Of a stretch of DNA of 64,000 nt, positions 19,926-29,120 are shown in pieces. Every line of letters begins with the position of its first letter. The first letter of the stretch is position 1. The DNA lies in contig NZ_CP036264.1 of assembly GCF_008035925.1 (NCBI RefSeq), positions 5,082,402 through 5,146,401 on the forward strand, written 5' to 3'. The notes beneath the pieces are model-generated. The model was given only the letters and a program-made list of their open reading frames with translations. It did no database searches and was not told the DNA's origin. Both the position numbers and the translations under genes were made by a program. This DNA comes from Stieleria maiorica. GTDB lineage: Bacteria; Planctomycetota; Planctomycetia; Pirellulales; Pirellulaceae.

Positions 19926-20339
19926 TCAGTCGGGAACTGGTGCCCCAATCTGAGCCACCTTTCCCTCCAAGGCCTTCAGTTTGCGTGAAACGATCTGCTG
20001 GACTTCTTTCCCCGACAGCCCAGCGCTGAGGGCTTCGGTTAAGACGCCGGTGATACGATCCGCAATGATTTCTTTGCGTTGAATTCGGCAAGTCGCGGTC
20101 GCACCATCACAAACGACCATTCCCTTCCCGCGCAGTGTTTCAACGATGCCTTCGGCTTGCAGATCCTGTAACGCCCGTGTGACGGTGTTTGGATTGACCG
20201 TCATCTGCTGGCTGAGCGCTCGAACGCTGGGAATAAGCTGACCGGGACGCAACGTCCGTTCAGCAATCGCAAATTTGATTTGACGCACGATTTGCAAATA
20301 AATCGCAACGCCGTTGGAAGGGTCAATCGTGAATAGCAT
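19926..20339 (-). CDS. GntR-family transcriptional regulator, YtrA subfamily
   Basis: 137 residues starting at ATG 20339 (MLFTIDPSNGVAIYLQIVRQIKFAI). The winged helix-turn-helix is clear: LRPGQLIPSVRALSQQMTVNPNTVTRALQDLQAEGIVETLRGKGMVV, followed by a short C-terminal helical tail rather than a large effector domain, which defines the YtrA subgroup. Encoded first in the operon, 70 bases before the ABC ATPase, so it most likely represses its own exporter genes; inducer unknown. Confidence 0.93.
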   Translation of the reverse strand: MLFTIDPSNGVAIYLQIVRQIKFAIAERTLRPGQLIPSVRALSQQMTVNPNTVTRALQDLQAEGIVETLRGKGMVVCDGATATCRIQRKEIIADRITGVLTEALSAGLSGKEVQQIVSRKLKALEGKVAQIGAPVPD

Positions 20340-20378
20340 GGCTTCGCCACATCTCCGGCTACCTGGTGTACTAGATAG

Positions 20379-20407
20379 ATGGTAATGCGGGCAGGTAAGC
20401 GTGTCAA
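20379..20407 (-). promoter_or_regulatory. Sigma70-type promoter of the GntR-ABC operon
   Basis: On the minus strand: consensus -35 TTGACA (20402-20407), exactly 17 bases, then -10 TACCAT (20379-20384, four of six matches). The predicted transcript starts near 20372, about 30 bases before the regulator ATG. The bases just downstream of the -10 (CTATCTAGTACACC) are a plausible place for an autorepressor operator, but I cannot show a clean dyad. Confidence 0.7.
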
Positions 20408-20551
20408 GCAATGCGGTTGACGCGAGGAAAAGCGGCAACTGAATCTCAGTTTGATTCCCGCTGCCATCATCAAGAAGTGTGGCGAACAGCCCGGCTCGGA
20501 TGGCCGCGACCGCAAGAGCCCCAGCGAATCCGGGCGAACCCCATGTCCACG

Positions 20552-20629
20552 CTTGTCGTCGTAGCGGCCGCGGTGTCGATCTGCCGGCACAAAGTCTGCA
20601 AGACCTCCTTTGTGGCTGACATACAAGAA
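20552..20629 (-). pseudogene. Internal fragment of a sulfatase gene
   Basis: Translated on the minus strand, 26 codons read FLYVSHKG..ADFVPADRHRG then RYDDK; 23 of 26 residues equal residues 212-237 of the complete sulfatase encoded at 25291-26853 (DNA 26143-26220). Identity at DNA level is clearly lower (third-base changes), so this fragment comes from a paralog under past protein-level selection, not a fresh copy of the neighbour. Similarity stops abruptly on both sides, next to dispersed repeats. A remnant left by recombination is the simplest reading. Confidence 0.75.
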
Positions 20630-21290
20630 GGCTGACACACAAGAAGAACGAGCCCTCGTGGTAGGAAGAAATCCAATCAGGGGACCGGGCGGACGGACAG
20701 AACCGTCCAAGATAGCCAGACGATCGATCAGTGAGTGCGAGGGAAAGGTTGCCCTGCGGTTGCATCGATCGAGCGCAGGTCAGCCAAGTCAGCCGTGAGC
20801 CATCAGCCCCGTGCCCTCATCCGTCATTCCGATTCAAGGCAACCTTTCGGGGACACTGCGATCAATTGGCCCCGCGGATGGCAATGCGCACCAACGGATC
20901 TCATCTTGCTTTTTATCTGTGGGAACGCTTTGCCATCCGTGGTTGATTCAGAAGGCGCCCTGGAAGTCTATCCGCTCATGGACGCGGGAAGCGATCGTCC
21001 CGGGCGGAATTATTGTGGCACTCCCCCGCAAAGCCGGAGAGAAGGGAGCCGTTCGACAGGCTGTGCATCACCGGCACCTACGTTGCCGTCCTTCTGGGAC
21101 ACCTCACCCACCCAATCCGCTCGGATTCGAACGACTAAGTGTCCCAGTCGACGGATGACAGCATCCGCGCCATCCCATCTGCGCAATCGGTGGAACCATT
21201 TGCGCTCTCGATGCGTCTTTGGTAATGCCGCGACCAAGAGAATTCTGGAATAGGATGGCGGTGCAGAATAAACGCTCTTCGAGGACAACA

Positions 21291-24200
21291 ATGGCCATTC
21301 GGCTTGTCGCATCCATTTTTTCAGTCGTCTGCATCACCGGTCTGAGTTTTGCCGCTGACGGCGGCGATCGTTTTGGGCTCACCCCCGACCGGCCCACCCT
21401 GGCGATGACGATCCAAGACGGTCCGGTCGGCATCCACGTCGCTCGGGGTGATCGAATGGTTGCCTGCGAATTCGATCCCAACTCACCGCCGAATCGGTTG
21501 CCCTCCAACACCAAAGCGATCGTCTTGATCGATCTGAAGACGGGTCAAGAAATCAGTCGGATGCCGTTCCGTGAACCGTTGGTCGTCAGGACGACCGCCT
21601 GTTCATCCGACGGCCGCTACTTGGTGGTTTGTGATCAACGTTCGGCGCGACAGTTTGACTTGGAGAACGGGGTGCTGATTCGCTCGTTGCCGGTCAACAG
21701 CACTCGAAGTTTTCCGGTGATTTCTCCGACCGAACCGGTGCTCGCACTCTGTGACGATCGCGATATTTCGCTGTGGGACCTGACCGATGGCAGTCGGATC
21801 GCTGACCTACCCGCGCATCCGACGTCCATCGCCAGCTGCGACTTTGACGATCGCGGAACGTCGATTTTGTCAAGTTGTCAAAAATTGACCCGCCGTTGGG
21901 ATTTGGCCACGAAATCGTCCAAGGCGATCCCCCTGGACCACTCGCTGCAACACATGTCCATCGCCCCCGATGGGACGCAGATCATTGGCCAATTTCAAAA
22001 GACGGTGATGGAGCGCGGCGTGGCAAGCTTTGACGCGCGGTCTGGGCGGCGACTTTTGCACCTGCCGTACCACTCCTGGCCGGTTTTCGATTCCAAAGCC
22101 GATCGTCTGTTCAGCTGCGATGGTAGCAGCGACGAAGGGACTGCGATCGATGCGGTCCAGATTCGCTCACTCGCATCACCCGATCGAATTCGTTATCTCC
22201 CGTTCGCCCCCGAAGTCAACGCAATAATCAGTCGCAATCCGTATTTCTTCACCGATGGCCTAGCGCTCTCACCGGATGGCAAGTACCTGATCATTCGTCT
22301 CGAGTACGGTCGACTGTCACAGGTTTGGAAATTGGATCCGTCGATGGATTCGTTGGCGACGGAATTTGATCCCGCGCTGAAGCATCTTCACAATCCGCTG
22401 ACGCCGAAAGTCGCCTCCAAACCGAAGACGCGTGAGGAGTTGTTTCTCGAAGAAATCCGGGGCATCGAATCCAAGGTTCGCGAACTCAAGGACCAAGGCA
22501 AAGTCGCGGAAGCGGAGCAAGCGATCCAAGACCTGTTGGCGGCCGGCGACCGACGTCTGCAACGTGCCCCGATCCGGCATCAAAACCTGATCCGCAACTG
22601 CGGCCAAGCGTATCGACACGGATTGGGAAACAACCAGCAAGGATTAGAACTTCTTCAGCGGGCGATTCAGATGGCCGAATCGGACGGGCGATTCGGTGAC
22701 GGTTGGACGTATTTGTTGCGACAGATTGCCGATACGCAACACGCGCTGGGACAACACGACGACGCGGTGGCAACGTACCAACGATACCTGGATCACCAAC
22801 GCTCCCAGGGCAACGCGATCGACTCCTACGAATACCGACAGATGGCCGAATTCATTGCCGACGCCCGAGATGCCCAAGCCGCCCTCACTTGGCGCGTCCA
22901 AGCGTGGGAACGGTCCGACGAACAGCACGGCGCGCTCAGTCGTCATACACGCGATCTTTTGGACGAATTGCTTGCCGACGTGCGCGAGACGGATCAATGG
23001 GAATTGCTCCAACCGGCCTTGGTCGAACACTACAAGCAGTCCAAGCGATTGCTAGGGCCGCATCATCCCGACACCGCCCACGCAGCGGCCCAGCTCGCGC
23101 TCCTCTTCGAGCGATTGGGAGAATTCGAGCTCGCGTTGTCCGGAATGGATGAAAGCCAGCGGGCGTTCCGGGACCACGTCGCACGGACGTTGCCTCTGTT
23201 GTCGGAGACCGAGCAGGCGGAGTTTTTGCGGCAACGGTTTCAGCCCGCGTTTCACGACGCCTTGGAAATGGCGGCGCGATTGAAATCCGTCCCCCGCGCC
23301 GCCGAGTTGTCCGCCGGTTGGGTCTTGAATGCCAAAGGTGCTTCGACGCGTGCCCTGGCCGAGCGGCATCGCATGACCGCATCGACACGCGATCCCGAGG
23401 TCCGAAAGACCGCGGAGCAAATTGCTGAAGTCCGCGAACAAATCTCATCGCTGACCTTGTCCGCTCTTCAAAATCCTACCAACGGACTCAAACCCACGGG
23501 CGCAGTGGCAGAGCTAAACAACCAGCTTGAAACGCTCCGCAACCGCGAATCGGAGCTGTCATGGCAACTCGGTTCGACCGGCTGGACGGAGCTTCGACAT
23601 TCCCCGTGGAGCGACTTGTCCAGTGTGCGTGAACGCATCCCCGACGACGCGGTGCTGTTGGAATGCGCGGTCGCCGGCGTGCGGACCAAGCTGGACAGTT
23701 CGATCACGCGAGAATTGATCTCGATCGCGCCAACGCATCGCGGAATGCAGGCCATGGTCTGGGTCATCCCGCCGGTCGGCCGCGGAGAGATTCGATTGGA
23801 AGTGGTCTGCGATGACTGGGACAAACTATCTCGACCGCTGATCCAGTTGCATGCCTGCTTGGGCGGGCAAATGATTCCCAATGATTTGATTGCAGCGATC
23901 AACCAACACCTCGACGTCATCTCGACACAGGTCTTGTATTCGCTGCCCGACCAAGTCATGACCACACCCAAGTGGCTCGTGTCGCCCGATCATCAATTGT
24001 GGCGCATCCCCTTTGCGGCCTTGACGAAAGCTGATGGCAAGCGGGTCATCGAAGACCACGAAGTCCAGTATCTGCTGAGCGGTCGCGACCTGTTGGCGAC
24101 CGAGTCGGTTGATCCGGTGTCCGCACCGATGATGGTTGCCAATCCCGACTACGGAAACGAGGCGAACGGCCAGTCCGACGCCGTCCCCTTCTCACCGTTG

Positions 24201-25010
24201 CCGGGAACCGCCAAGGAAGCAGAAGCGGTGTCGCCCTACTTGCGAACCCTGACAGGGTCGGTTCCGCAGGTCTTTCTCGGAGCCGGCGCCGCAGAGGATG
24301 TCGTGAAAACTGCCAACCGGCCCCAGATCGCCGTGTTCAGCACGCACGGGTTTTCGGAATATCGACATGAACAACACCCGATGGCGACCTGCGGCTTGGC
24401 GTTTGCCAACGCGAATTCGGCCTTCGGTGGCCAAGGCGATGGCATTTTGACAGGACTGGAAATCTTGGACTGCGACTTTCGTGGGACCGAACTGGTCGTC
24501 TTAAGTGCCTGTCAGACCGCCGTCGGCAGCGCCAGCAGCGGTGAGGGCGTCGCGGGATTGAGCCATGCCTTTCGTCTCGCGGGCGCGAAAACGGTCGTGG
24601 GCACATTGTGGTCGATCCCCGACCAGATCACGGCCGATCTGATGAAGGACTTCTTTGACCAGCTTTCCGAGGGCAAGCCGCCCGCAGCGTCGCTGCGATC
24701 GGCTCAACTGGCAACAATACGTCGACTCGATCAACAGGGGCTTCCCCCCATGCCGCACCTGTGGGCCGCATTCACGGCAACCGGGATTTCACAGCCGATC
24801 GGCGCCCGGGCGAGCGCCGAAGAGGCGCCCGAGTTCCGGACCTGGCGAAGTACCGACGGCAAGCATACGACCGTCGCCAAATGGATCGCGACCAAGCAAG
24901 ACCGAGTCGTCCTGCAAAAGAAAGACGGTGATCAAATCGAAGTGAACCTGAACCATCTGCACGCCGACGATCGCCAATGGCTCCGCGAGCGTAAAGGGGA
25001 CGGGGGTTGA
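21291..25010 (+). CDS. Secreted WD40/TPR/CHAT-protease protein with C-terminal SHD1-like domain
   Basis: 1239 residues from ATG 21291, chosen because it opens a signal peptide (MAIRLVASIFSVVCITGLSFA) after GAGGA; the earlier in-frame start adds a basic non-signal stretch. Order: a propeller-like region with WD-type repeats (about 25-350), a helical linker and TPR-like repeats (about 380-700; AEQAIQDLLAAGDRRLQ, TYQRYLDHQ), then a CHAT domain (about 800-1165). The caspase-like dyad is intact: His1019 in FSTHG and Cys1074 in LSACQT, followed by GEGVAGLSHAFRLAGAKTVV. The last about 65 residues (FRTWRSTDGKHTTVAKWIAT...) look like SLA1 homology domain 1, frequent in planctomycetes. Substrate unknown. 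Confidence 0.88.
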   Translation: MAIRLVASIFSVVCITGLSFAADGGDRFGLTPDRPTLAMTIQDGPVGIHVARGDRMVACEFDPNSPPNRLPSNTKAIVLIDLKTGQEISRMPFREPLVVRTTACSSDGRYLVVCDQRSARQFDLENGVLIRSLPVNSTRSFPVISPTEPVLALCDDRDISLWDLTDGSRIADLPAHPTSIASCDFDDRGTSILSSCQKLTRRWDLATKSSKAIPLDHSLQHMSIAPDGTQIIGQFQKTVMERGVASFDARSGRRLLHLPYHSWPVFDSKADRLFSCDGSSDEGTAIDAVQIRSLASPDRIRYLPFAPEVNAIISRNPYFFTDGLALSPDGKYLIIRLEYGRLSQVWKLDPSMDSLATEFDPALKHLHNPLTPKVASKPKTREELFLEEIRGIESKVRELKDQGKVAEAEQAIQDLLAAGDRRLQRAPIRHQNLIRNCGQAYRHGLGNNQQGLELLQRAIQMAESDGRFGDGWTYLLRQIADTQHALGQHDDAVATYQRYLDHQRSQGNAIDSYEYRQMAEFIADARDAQAALTWRVQAWERSDEQHGALSRHTRDLLDELLADVRETDQWELLQPALVEHYKQSKRLLGPHHPDTAHAAAQLALLFERLGEFELALSGMDESQRAFRDHVARTLPLLSETEQAEFLRQRFQPAFHDALEMAARLKSVPRAAELSAGWVLNAKGASTRALAERHRMTASTRDPEVRKTAEQIAEVREQISSLTLSALQNPTNGLKPTGAVAELNNQLETLRNRESELSWQLGSTGWTELRHSPWSDLSSVRERIPDDAVLLECAVAGVRTKLDSSITRELISIAPTHRGMQAMVWVIPPVGRGEIRLEVVCDDWDKLSRPLIQLHACLGGQMIPNDLIAAINQHLDVISTQVLYSLPDQVMTTPKWLVSPDHQLWRIPFAALTKADGKRVIEDHEVQYLLSGRDLLATESVDPVSAPMMVANPDYGNEANGQSDAVPFSPLPGTAKEAEAVSPYLRTLTGSVPQVFLGAGAAEDVVKTANRPQIAVFSTHGFSEYRHEQHPMATCGLAFANANSAFGGQGDGILTGLEILDCDFRGTELVVLSACQTAVGSASSGEGVAGLSHAFRLAGAKTVVGTLWSIPDQITADLMKDFFDQLSEGKPPAASLRSAQLATIRRLDQQGLPPMPHLWAAFTATGISQPIGARASAEEAPEFRTWRSTDGKHTTVAKWIATKQDRVVLQKKDGDQIEVNLNHLHADDRQWLRERKGDGG

Positions 25011-25290
25011 TAGATCACTCCGCTCGGTTCGCCAACGGTGATCTACAACTTAGCCTGGGGTGAGACCGGATGAGCCCCAGCGAATCCGGGCGTAACCCCA
25101 GGCTATGGATGTGAATGCCCTTCGGGCAAGTGCTGCGGAATGACTTCCGCAGTATAGTGGAACAGCCTTCTGAACTAACAAAGCAGATCGATGATTCCAA
25201 CTGAGCGGTACTAACTAAAAAGTCGCTCAGTAATACAATCGACGTCCCACGCAGCGACAGGGAATCGCCTGAAGGCTAAACACCAACGGT
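25011..25290. other. Spacer between CHAT and sulfatase genes
   Basis: Convergent gene ends. Contains the second copy (25072-25092) of the 21-base sequence at 20516-20536, embedded in text with CCTGGGGT/ACCCCAGG arms at about 25055-25105, and a small inverted repeat around TGCGGAA/TTCCGCA at 25132-25152. No gene. Confidence 0.55.
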
Positions 25291-26853
25291 TCATCCTTTT
25301 TCGCTTTCGCGGAAATACTCGTTCGGGAAGTCTGCTTGCGGTGCGTGATCGGGATGCCGCCAGGGAAAGTTCGGGCCGCGGTCTTCCAACAACGGAACCT
25401 CGTTGCCCTCGGACTCTTTCAGCAGCGACCAGAGCGTCTGGTTCATTGATTTGATCCGCCCCTGATGCGATGGATCATCGATCAAGTTGTTCATTTCTTC
25501 CGGATCGTTTTCCAAGTCATAGAATTCGTCGCGGTCCCACAGTCCGTGACAGCGGATGTATTTCCAGCGGCCACCGATCACCGCGTGCAGCGTCGGCGTG
25601 TGGGGATAGTTTCGTTCCCAGTAGTATTCGTACAGCAGGTGCTTTCGCGTCACATCCTCGGTCGACGTGCCGCAGATGGATTGCCACAAACTGACGCCGT
25701 CGACCGCCGCGGGGCACTCCGCGCCGGCGGCTTCCAATAGCGTCGGCGCGATATCGATGTTGCCGATCAAATGGCGGTAGGTCTGTCCGGCCGGGATTCG
25801 CCCCGGCGCCTTCATCAACAACGGCACCTTGGCGCTCGCTTCATAGGCGACGCGTTTGTCGATCAAACCATGATCGCCGAATTGAAACCCGTTGTCGCCC
25901 ATGTAGACGAACACGGTATCGTCAGCGAGCCCGGATTGTTGCAGGAATTGGTCCAAGCGACCGACGCTGTCGTCGACGGCCAGGATCGATTCACAGTAGC
26001 GGCGGTAATAGACCGTCGGTGAAAAGTCGGCCATGTTGTATCCGAAATCGACGCCGTGCCGACTGTTACGCTGATTGCGGACCCACATCGGCAACTTTCC
26101 GGCGGCCATTTGTTCGGGCGTGGGAATTGGGATCGGCAACGGTTGGTCATCGTAACGACCGCGGTGACGATCGGCGGGAACGAAATCCGCATGAACCCCT
26201 TTGTGGCTGACGTACAAGAAAAACGGTTTGTCGGATTGTCGATTCGCCAACCAGTCGATCGCATAATCGGTCAGTTCATCGGTGATGTAACCTTTCTGAT
26301 CGACACGCTTTCCATTGACATTGAAACCGTCGTAGGTCGTTTGGGGCACTTCGCGCGTCGTCCCATGACCATCGGGCCAGTACGTGCCTTGCCCCTTGAA
26401 CGCGACCCAATGATCAAAGCCGCGCTGCGGGTCGTCGATGTCGCCGCCCATGTGCCATTTGCCGATGAAGGCGGTTTGGTAGCCGGCTTTTTGCAATTGT
26501 TGCGGGAAGAACACCAGATCCGCATCAACCGGATGGTAGTTGTCGACGACGCGGTGATTGTGCGCGTATTGTCCGGTCAAGATGGACGCGCGGCTGGGGG
26601 AACACAGCGACGTCGTCACGTACGCGTTGGTAAACATCGCGCCGGAAGAGGCGATCGCGTCGATGTGAGGCGTTTCGATGAACGGATGCCCGGCGGCGCC
26701 GATGCAGTCATAGCGATGGTCATCGCAAAGGACGAAGACGATGTTGGGCGGTGCGGCGGATGCGTGTTGACCGGTCCAACACCCGAGCAATCCGATCGTG
26801 AACAGGAGCAGTGGAAGACAGGCCGAAGGGCAGAGTAGACGTCTTTGAGGCAT
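25291..26853 (-). CDS. Secreted sulfatase (Cys-type, alkaline phosphatase superfamily)
   Basis: Hydrolyses sulfate esters, probably from algal polysaccharide, after export. 520 residues from ATG 26853. The reading can extend to 26952, but that part is encoded by the terminator inverted repeat of the upstream gene and is rejected. The N-terminus is an export signal with a possible lipobox (TIGLLGCWTG), so a lipoprotein is possible. Metal-site block NIVFVLCDDHRYD; catalytic Cys84 in CSPSRASILTGQ, the formylglycine signature; GKWHMGG; KGVHADFVPADRHRG; VYMGDNGFQFGDHG near the second metal site. Activation needs a formylglycine-generating enzyme, not present in the window. Confidence 0.96.
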   Translation of the reverse strand: MPQRRLLCPSACLPLLLFTIGLLGCWTGQHASAAPPNIVFVLCDDHRYDCIGAAGHPFIETPHIDAIASSGAMFTNAYVTTSLCSPSRASILTGQYAHNHRVVDNYHPVDADLVFFPQQLQKAGYQTAFIGKWHMGGDIDDPQRGFDHWVAFKGQGTYWPDGHGTTREVPQTTYDGFNVNGKRVDQKGYITDELTDYAIDWLANRQSDKPFFLYVSHKGVHADFVPADRHRGRYDDQPLPIPIPTPEQMAAGKLPMWVRNQRNSRHGVDFGYNMADFSPTVYYRRYCESILAVDDSVGRLDQFLQQSGLADDTVFVYMGDNGFQFGDHGLIDKRVAYEASAKVPLLMKAPGRIPAGQTYRHLIGNIDIAPTLLEAAGAECPAAVDGVSLWQSICGTSTEDVTRKHLLYEYYWERNYPHTPTLHAVIGGRWKYIRCHGLWDRDEFYDLENDPEEMNNLIDDPSHQGRIKSMNQTLWSLLKESEGNEVPLLEDRGPNFPWRHPDHAPQADFPNEYFRESEKG

Positions 26854-26905
26854 GAGATCGTAACAGGGCGCCAGTTGAATGAAAGACGGCTGGGAAATTG
26901 CCATG

Positions 26906-26984
26906 AAAAAACCCACCGATGGCAAAGCGTACCCACGGATGTAAATCGGCATGGGATCCGTGGGTACGCTTTGCCATCCGTGGG
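26906..26984 (-). terminator. Strong intrinsic terminator of the DUF1573 gene
   Basis: Arms 26912-26940 and 26956-26984 are 29 bases long with a single mismatch, enclosing a 15-base loop; on the minus strand the stem is followed at once by six T (26906-26911). It starts 60 bases after the DUF1573 stop and lies about 50 bases before the sulfatase start. A related, degraded element occurs at 20877-20945, so this is also a dispersed repeat serving as a terminator. Confidence 0.88.
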
Positions 26985-27043
26985 CTGATCTAATTTCAGG
27001 TTCGTGGCTTGAGTTCGACCTCGACGGCCACTCAAGCCGACGA

Positions 27044-28042
27044 TCACTGTTCGCGGATGTCCGCGGTTAGGATCGCTTTGGCGGTGACCGATTCTTCACC
27101 GGCGGTGGTGATCAAGACGGTGACCTTTTGCGGGCCCTCGGCGTCGGTCGGCACGAAGGTCGCCGGAACGATATGAATCGTCTTGGCGACGGCCACTTTG
27201 GGGAACGTCACGTCCCAGCCTTCACAGGTGATCGATTCGATCGTGAACGGGGTAGCGCCTTTGATCACCAATCGTTTTTCGATCTTTTGACCGGGCTTCA
27301 AGCTGCCGAAGGCGATCGCTTGGGGCGAGATGCTGAGCGGGCTTTCGACCGTTCCGGTGACGGGGAAGGGGACTTCGGGGCGTTTCGTGTCGTTGGTGAT
27401 CACGATGATTTCATTTTGGAAGGGGCCCGTGGGGGCATCTTCGCGGACCGCGACGGTCAATTCGTAATCGGTCCGCCCGGCGCCTCGGCTGACCAGTTTT
27501 TTGTCCGGGACCAGCCACGGCACGTTGCTTCGCACGTCGACGATTTCCCAATTGCTTCGTCCGGCGTACAGCACCCGCGTCGACTTTGACGCCGATTCGC
27601 CTTGGGCAACCGTTCCGAACTCGATCGCGCCGGGATGGAAGACCATGTCGCTGCGGATGTAGCCGTCGACCCGCAAACGGACTTCGCGATAGAAGGGCTT
27701 GTCGAACACGACGGTCAGCGTCGCGCCTTTTTTGCCGCGGAAGGTGTCGGTGTTGAACCGTGCCAAAATCGATCCCGTTTGGCCGGGTTGGATGTATTCG
27801 GTTTCGACGATCGGCGTGGTGCAGCCACAGCTGCGGCGAACGGTCTGGATGTGCAGCGGCTCGGTGTAGGGGTTGTAGACGGGAAAGCGGAATTCCGTTT
27901 TCGATGCCACCGCGACGGTCCCAAAGTCATGCGTTTTGATGGCGAACGCGTTGTCGGGCCATTGGGACTGGGCTGCGGCGCCGGCGGAGATCGAAATCGA
28001 AGCCGCAAGGACAACAAGGGCGGTGACGGTGGCGCGGAACAT
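27044..28042 (-). CDS. Secreted DUF1573-containing protein
   Basis: 332 residues from ATG 28042, preceded by GGGGGGAG at good spacing; upstream in-frame Met codons lack a signal peptide. N-terminal signal (MFRATVTALVVLAASISISAGAAAQ). The first domain matches DUF1573: HDFGTVAVASKTEFRFPVYNP, then the conserved SCGCTTP, and QPGQTGSI. Two more immunoglobulin-like beta domains follow (about 130-235 and 240-330), each opening with an FG-GTV/FGSLKPG block. Such proteins are exported and of unknown function. Divergent from the sigma-factor gene at 28.4 kb; ends at a strong terminator. Confidence 0.88.
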   Translation of the reverse strand: MFRATVTALVVLAASISISAGAAAQSQWPDNAFAIKTHDFGTVAVASKTEFRFPVYNPYTEPLHIQTVRRSCGCTTPIVETEYIQPGQTGSILARFNTDTFRGKKGATLTVVFDKPFYREVRLRVDGYIRSDMVFHPGAIEFGTVAQGESASKSTRVLYAGRSNWEIVDVRSNVPWLVPDKKLVSRGAGRTDYELTVAVREDAPTGPFQNEIIVITNDTKRPEVPFPVTGTVESPLSISPQAIAFGSLKPGQKIEKRLVIKGATPFTIESITCEGWDVTFPKVAVAKTIHIVPATFVPTDAEGPQKVTVLITTAGEESVTAKAILTADIREQ

Positions 28043-28422
28043 GTGGTGGACTCCCCCCGGATGGCAGTTGTATGGTGTGACAAAATTCATGTAGCGCGAA
28101 TACTCCACAAGGTGCTCCCCGCTGGAGGGAACCTAGGTCAAGAAATCGCATCCCGCGGTCGCGTCACCACAAAATCCTCGCCTTGTCGCGCCGCCGCTTT
28201 ATCGCCAAAACGGCGCGCTGGTCGATCGTTGGGAGGGTTCGGGGAACTGTCCTGGTTGGACCGGCCGGTGGACCCTTGTCGCATTCTCCGGTATGAATCC
28301 TGGTACGATGGGAATGATTACCGAATCCAACAAGTTGGGCAAGGGAATCCCCCGAACTTGAACTGTTTTTCCACAATATCCGTACCACCGGATGTTCGGA
28401 TTCTCACGTCTGCGTTGACTTG
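28043..28422. promoter_or_regulatory. Divergent intergenic region, DUF1573 and ECF sigma gene
   Basis: 380 bases between divergently transcribed genes; both promoters must lie here. No hairpin, repeat or convincing -35/-10 pair stands out. The last 40 bases before the sigma gene contain GTTCGGATTCTCACGTC, which could be part of an ECF-type promoter, but this is a guess. Confidence 0.35.
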
Positions 28423-29097
28423 ATGGACAACCCACCCAATAAACAGACCGCAGCCGACACCGGAGGCCCCGAGCGGTTTGCCGCTGCACTGCAGCGAGTG
28501 CGTGACGGCGACGACGAAGCGATCGGCGAACTTTGGGACGGCTATTTCCAGCGTCTGGTTCGACTGGCGGCCAAACGGTTGCCGGCAAACTTGAAGCGGG
28601 CCGGCGACGAAGAGGACATCGCTTTGTCGGCCTTTCACAGCTTCATCGCAGGAATCCGCCGCGACCAATTCCCCGATCTGAGCGGCCCCGACAACCTGTG
28701 GGGGTTGCTGATCACATTGACGGGCCGCAAAGTCAACGCGCACCTGAGATTCCAGACCCGTCAAAAACGTGGCGGTGGCGCCGTGCGTGGCGAGTCCGTT
28801 TTCATGCATAGCGACGACACCCGAAAGTCCCCCGGCATCGGCGGAATCTCCGACGAAGCGATGACGGCGGATTTGAATGTCGAGCTGGAAGAGGCTTGCA
28901 ACGCGCTGCTGGACCAATTGCCCGACGCCCAATTGCGGCAGATCGCCGTGATGCGGATGGACGGCTTTCTGGTGGACGAAATCGCCGATCGGCTGGGGAT
29001 CAGCAAACGTGCGACCGAACGCCGATTGCAATTGATCCGGCGGACCTGGTCGGAAGCTGCCCATTCCGACGAAGACGACCCGGACGAGTCTGATTGA
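28423..29097 (+). CDS. ECF-type RNA polymerase sigma factor (planctomycete group)
   Basis: 224 residues from ATG 28423 (a TTG just before is in frame). Region 2: FAAALQRVRDGDDEAIGELWDGYFQRLVRLAAKRL and DEEDIALSAFHSFIAGI, which is the -10 recognition helix. Region 4: LRQIAVMRMDGFLVDEIADRLGISKRATERRLQLIRRTW, a helix-turn-helix for the -35 element. The Asp/Glu-rich tail (SDEDDPDESD) is unlike classical ECFs. The gene is 23 bases upstream of a large Ser/Thr kinase, a recurrent planctomycete arrangement where the kinase is thought to control the sigma factor in place of an anti-sigma factor. Confidence 0.93.
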   Translation: MDNPPNKQTAADTGGPERFAAALQRVRDGDDEAIGELWDGYFQRLVRLAAKRLPANLKRAGDEEDIALSAFHSFIAGIRRDQFPDLSGPDNLWGLLITLTGRKVNAHLRFQTRQKRGGGAVRGESVFMHSDDTRKSPGIGGISDEAMTADLNVELEEACNALLDQLPDAQLRQIAVMRMDGFLVDEIADRLGISKRATERRLQLIRRTWSEAAHSDEDDPDESD

Positions 29098-29120
29098 ACC
29101 GATGCCCCGGTGGAAACACG

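Larger units (their letters stand above)
20340..21290. other. Long spacer: promoter, sulfatase remnant, dispersed repeats
   Basis: Nearly 1 kb without an intact gene. It contains the GntR-operon promoter, a 21-base sequence (20516-20536) repeated exactly at 25072-25092, the sulfatase gene remnant (20552-20629), a 16-base near-perfect tandem duplication at 20616-20631/20632-20647, and at 20877-20945 a degraded copy of the hairpin at 26912-26984. The final stretch before 21291 should contain the CHAT-gene promoter; its start is preceded by GAGGA. Confidence 0.65.

Noticed and set aside
26853..26952. 33-residue N-terminal extension of the sulfatase
   Set aside because: Encoded by the upstream terminator inverted repeat, with no signal peptide; ATG 26853 opens a proper export signal.
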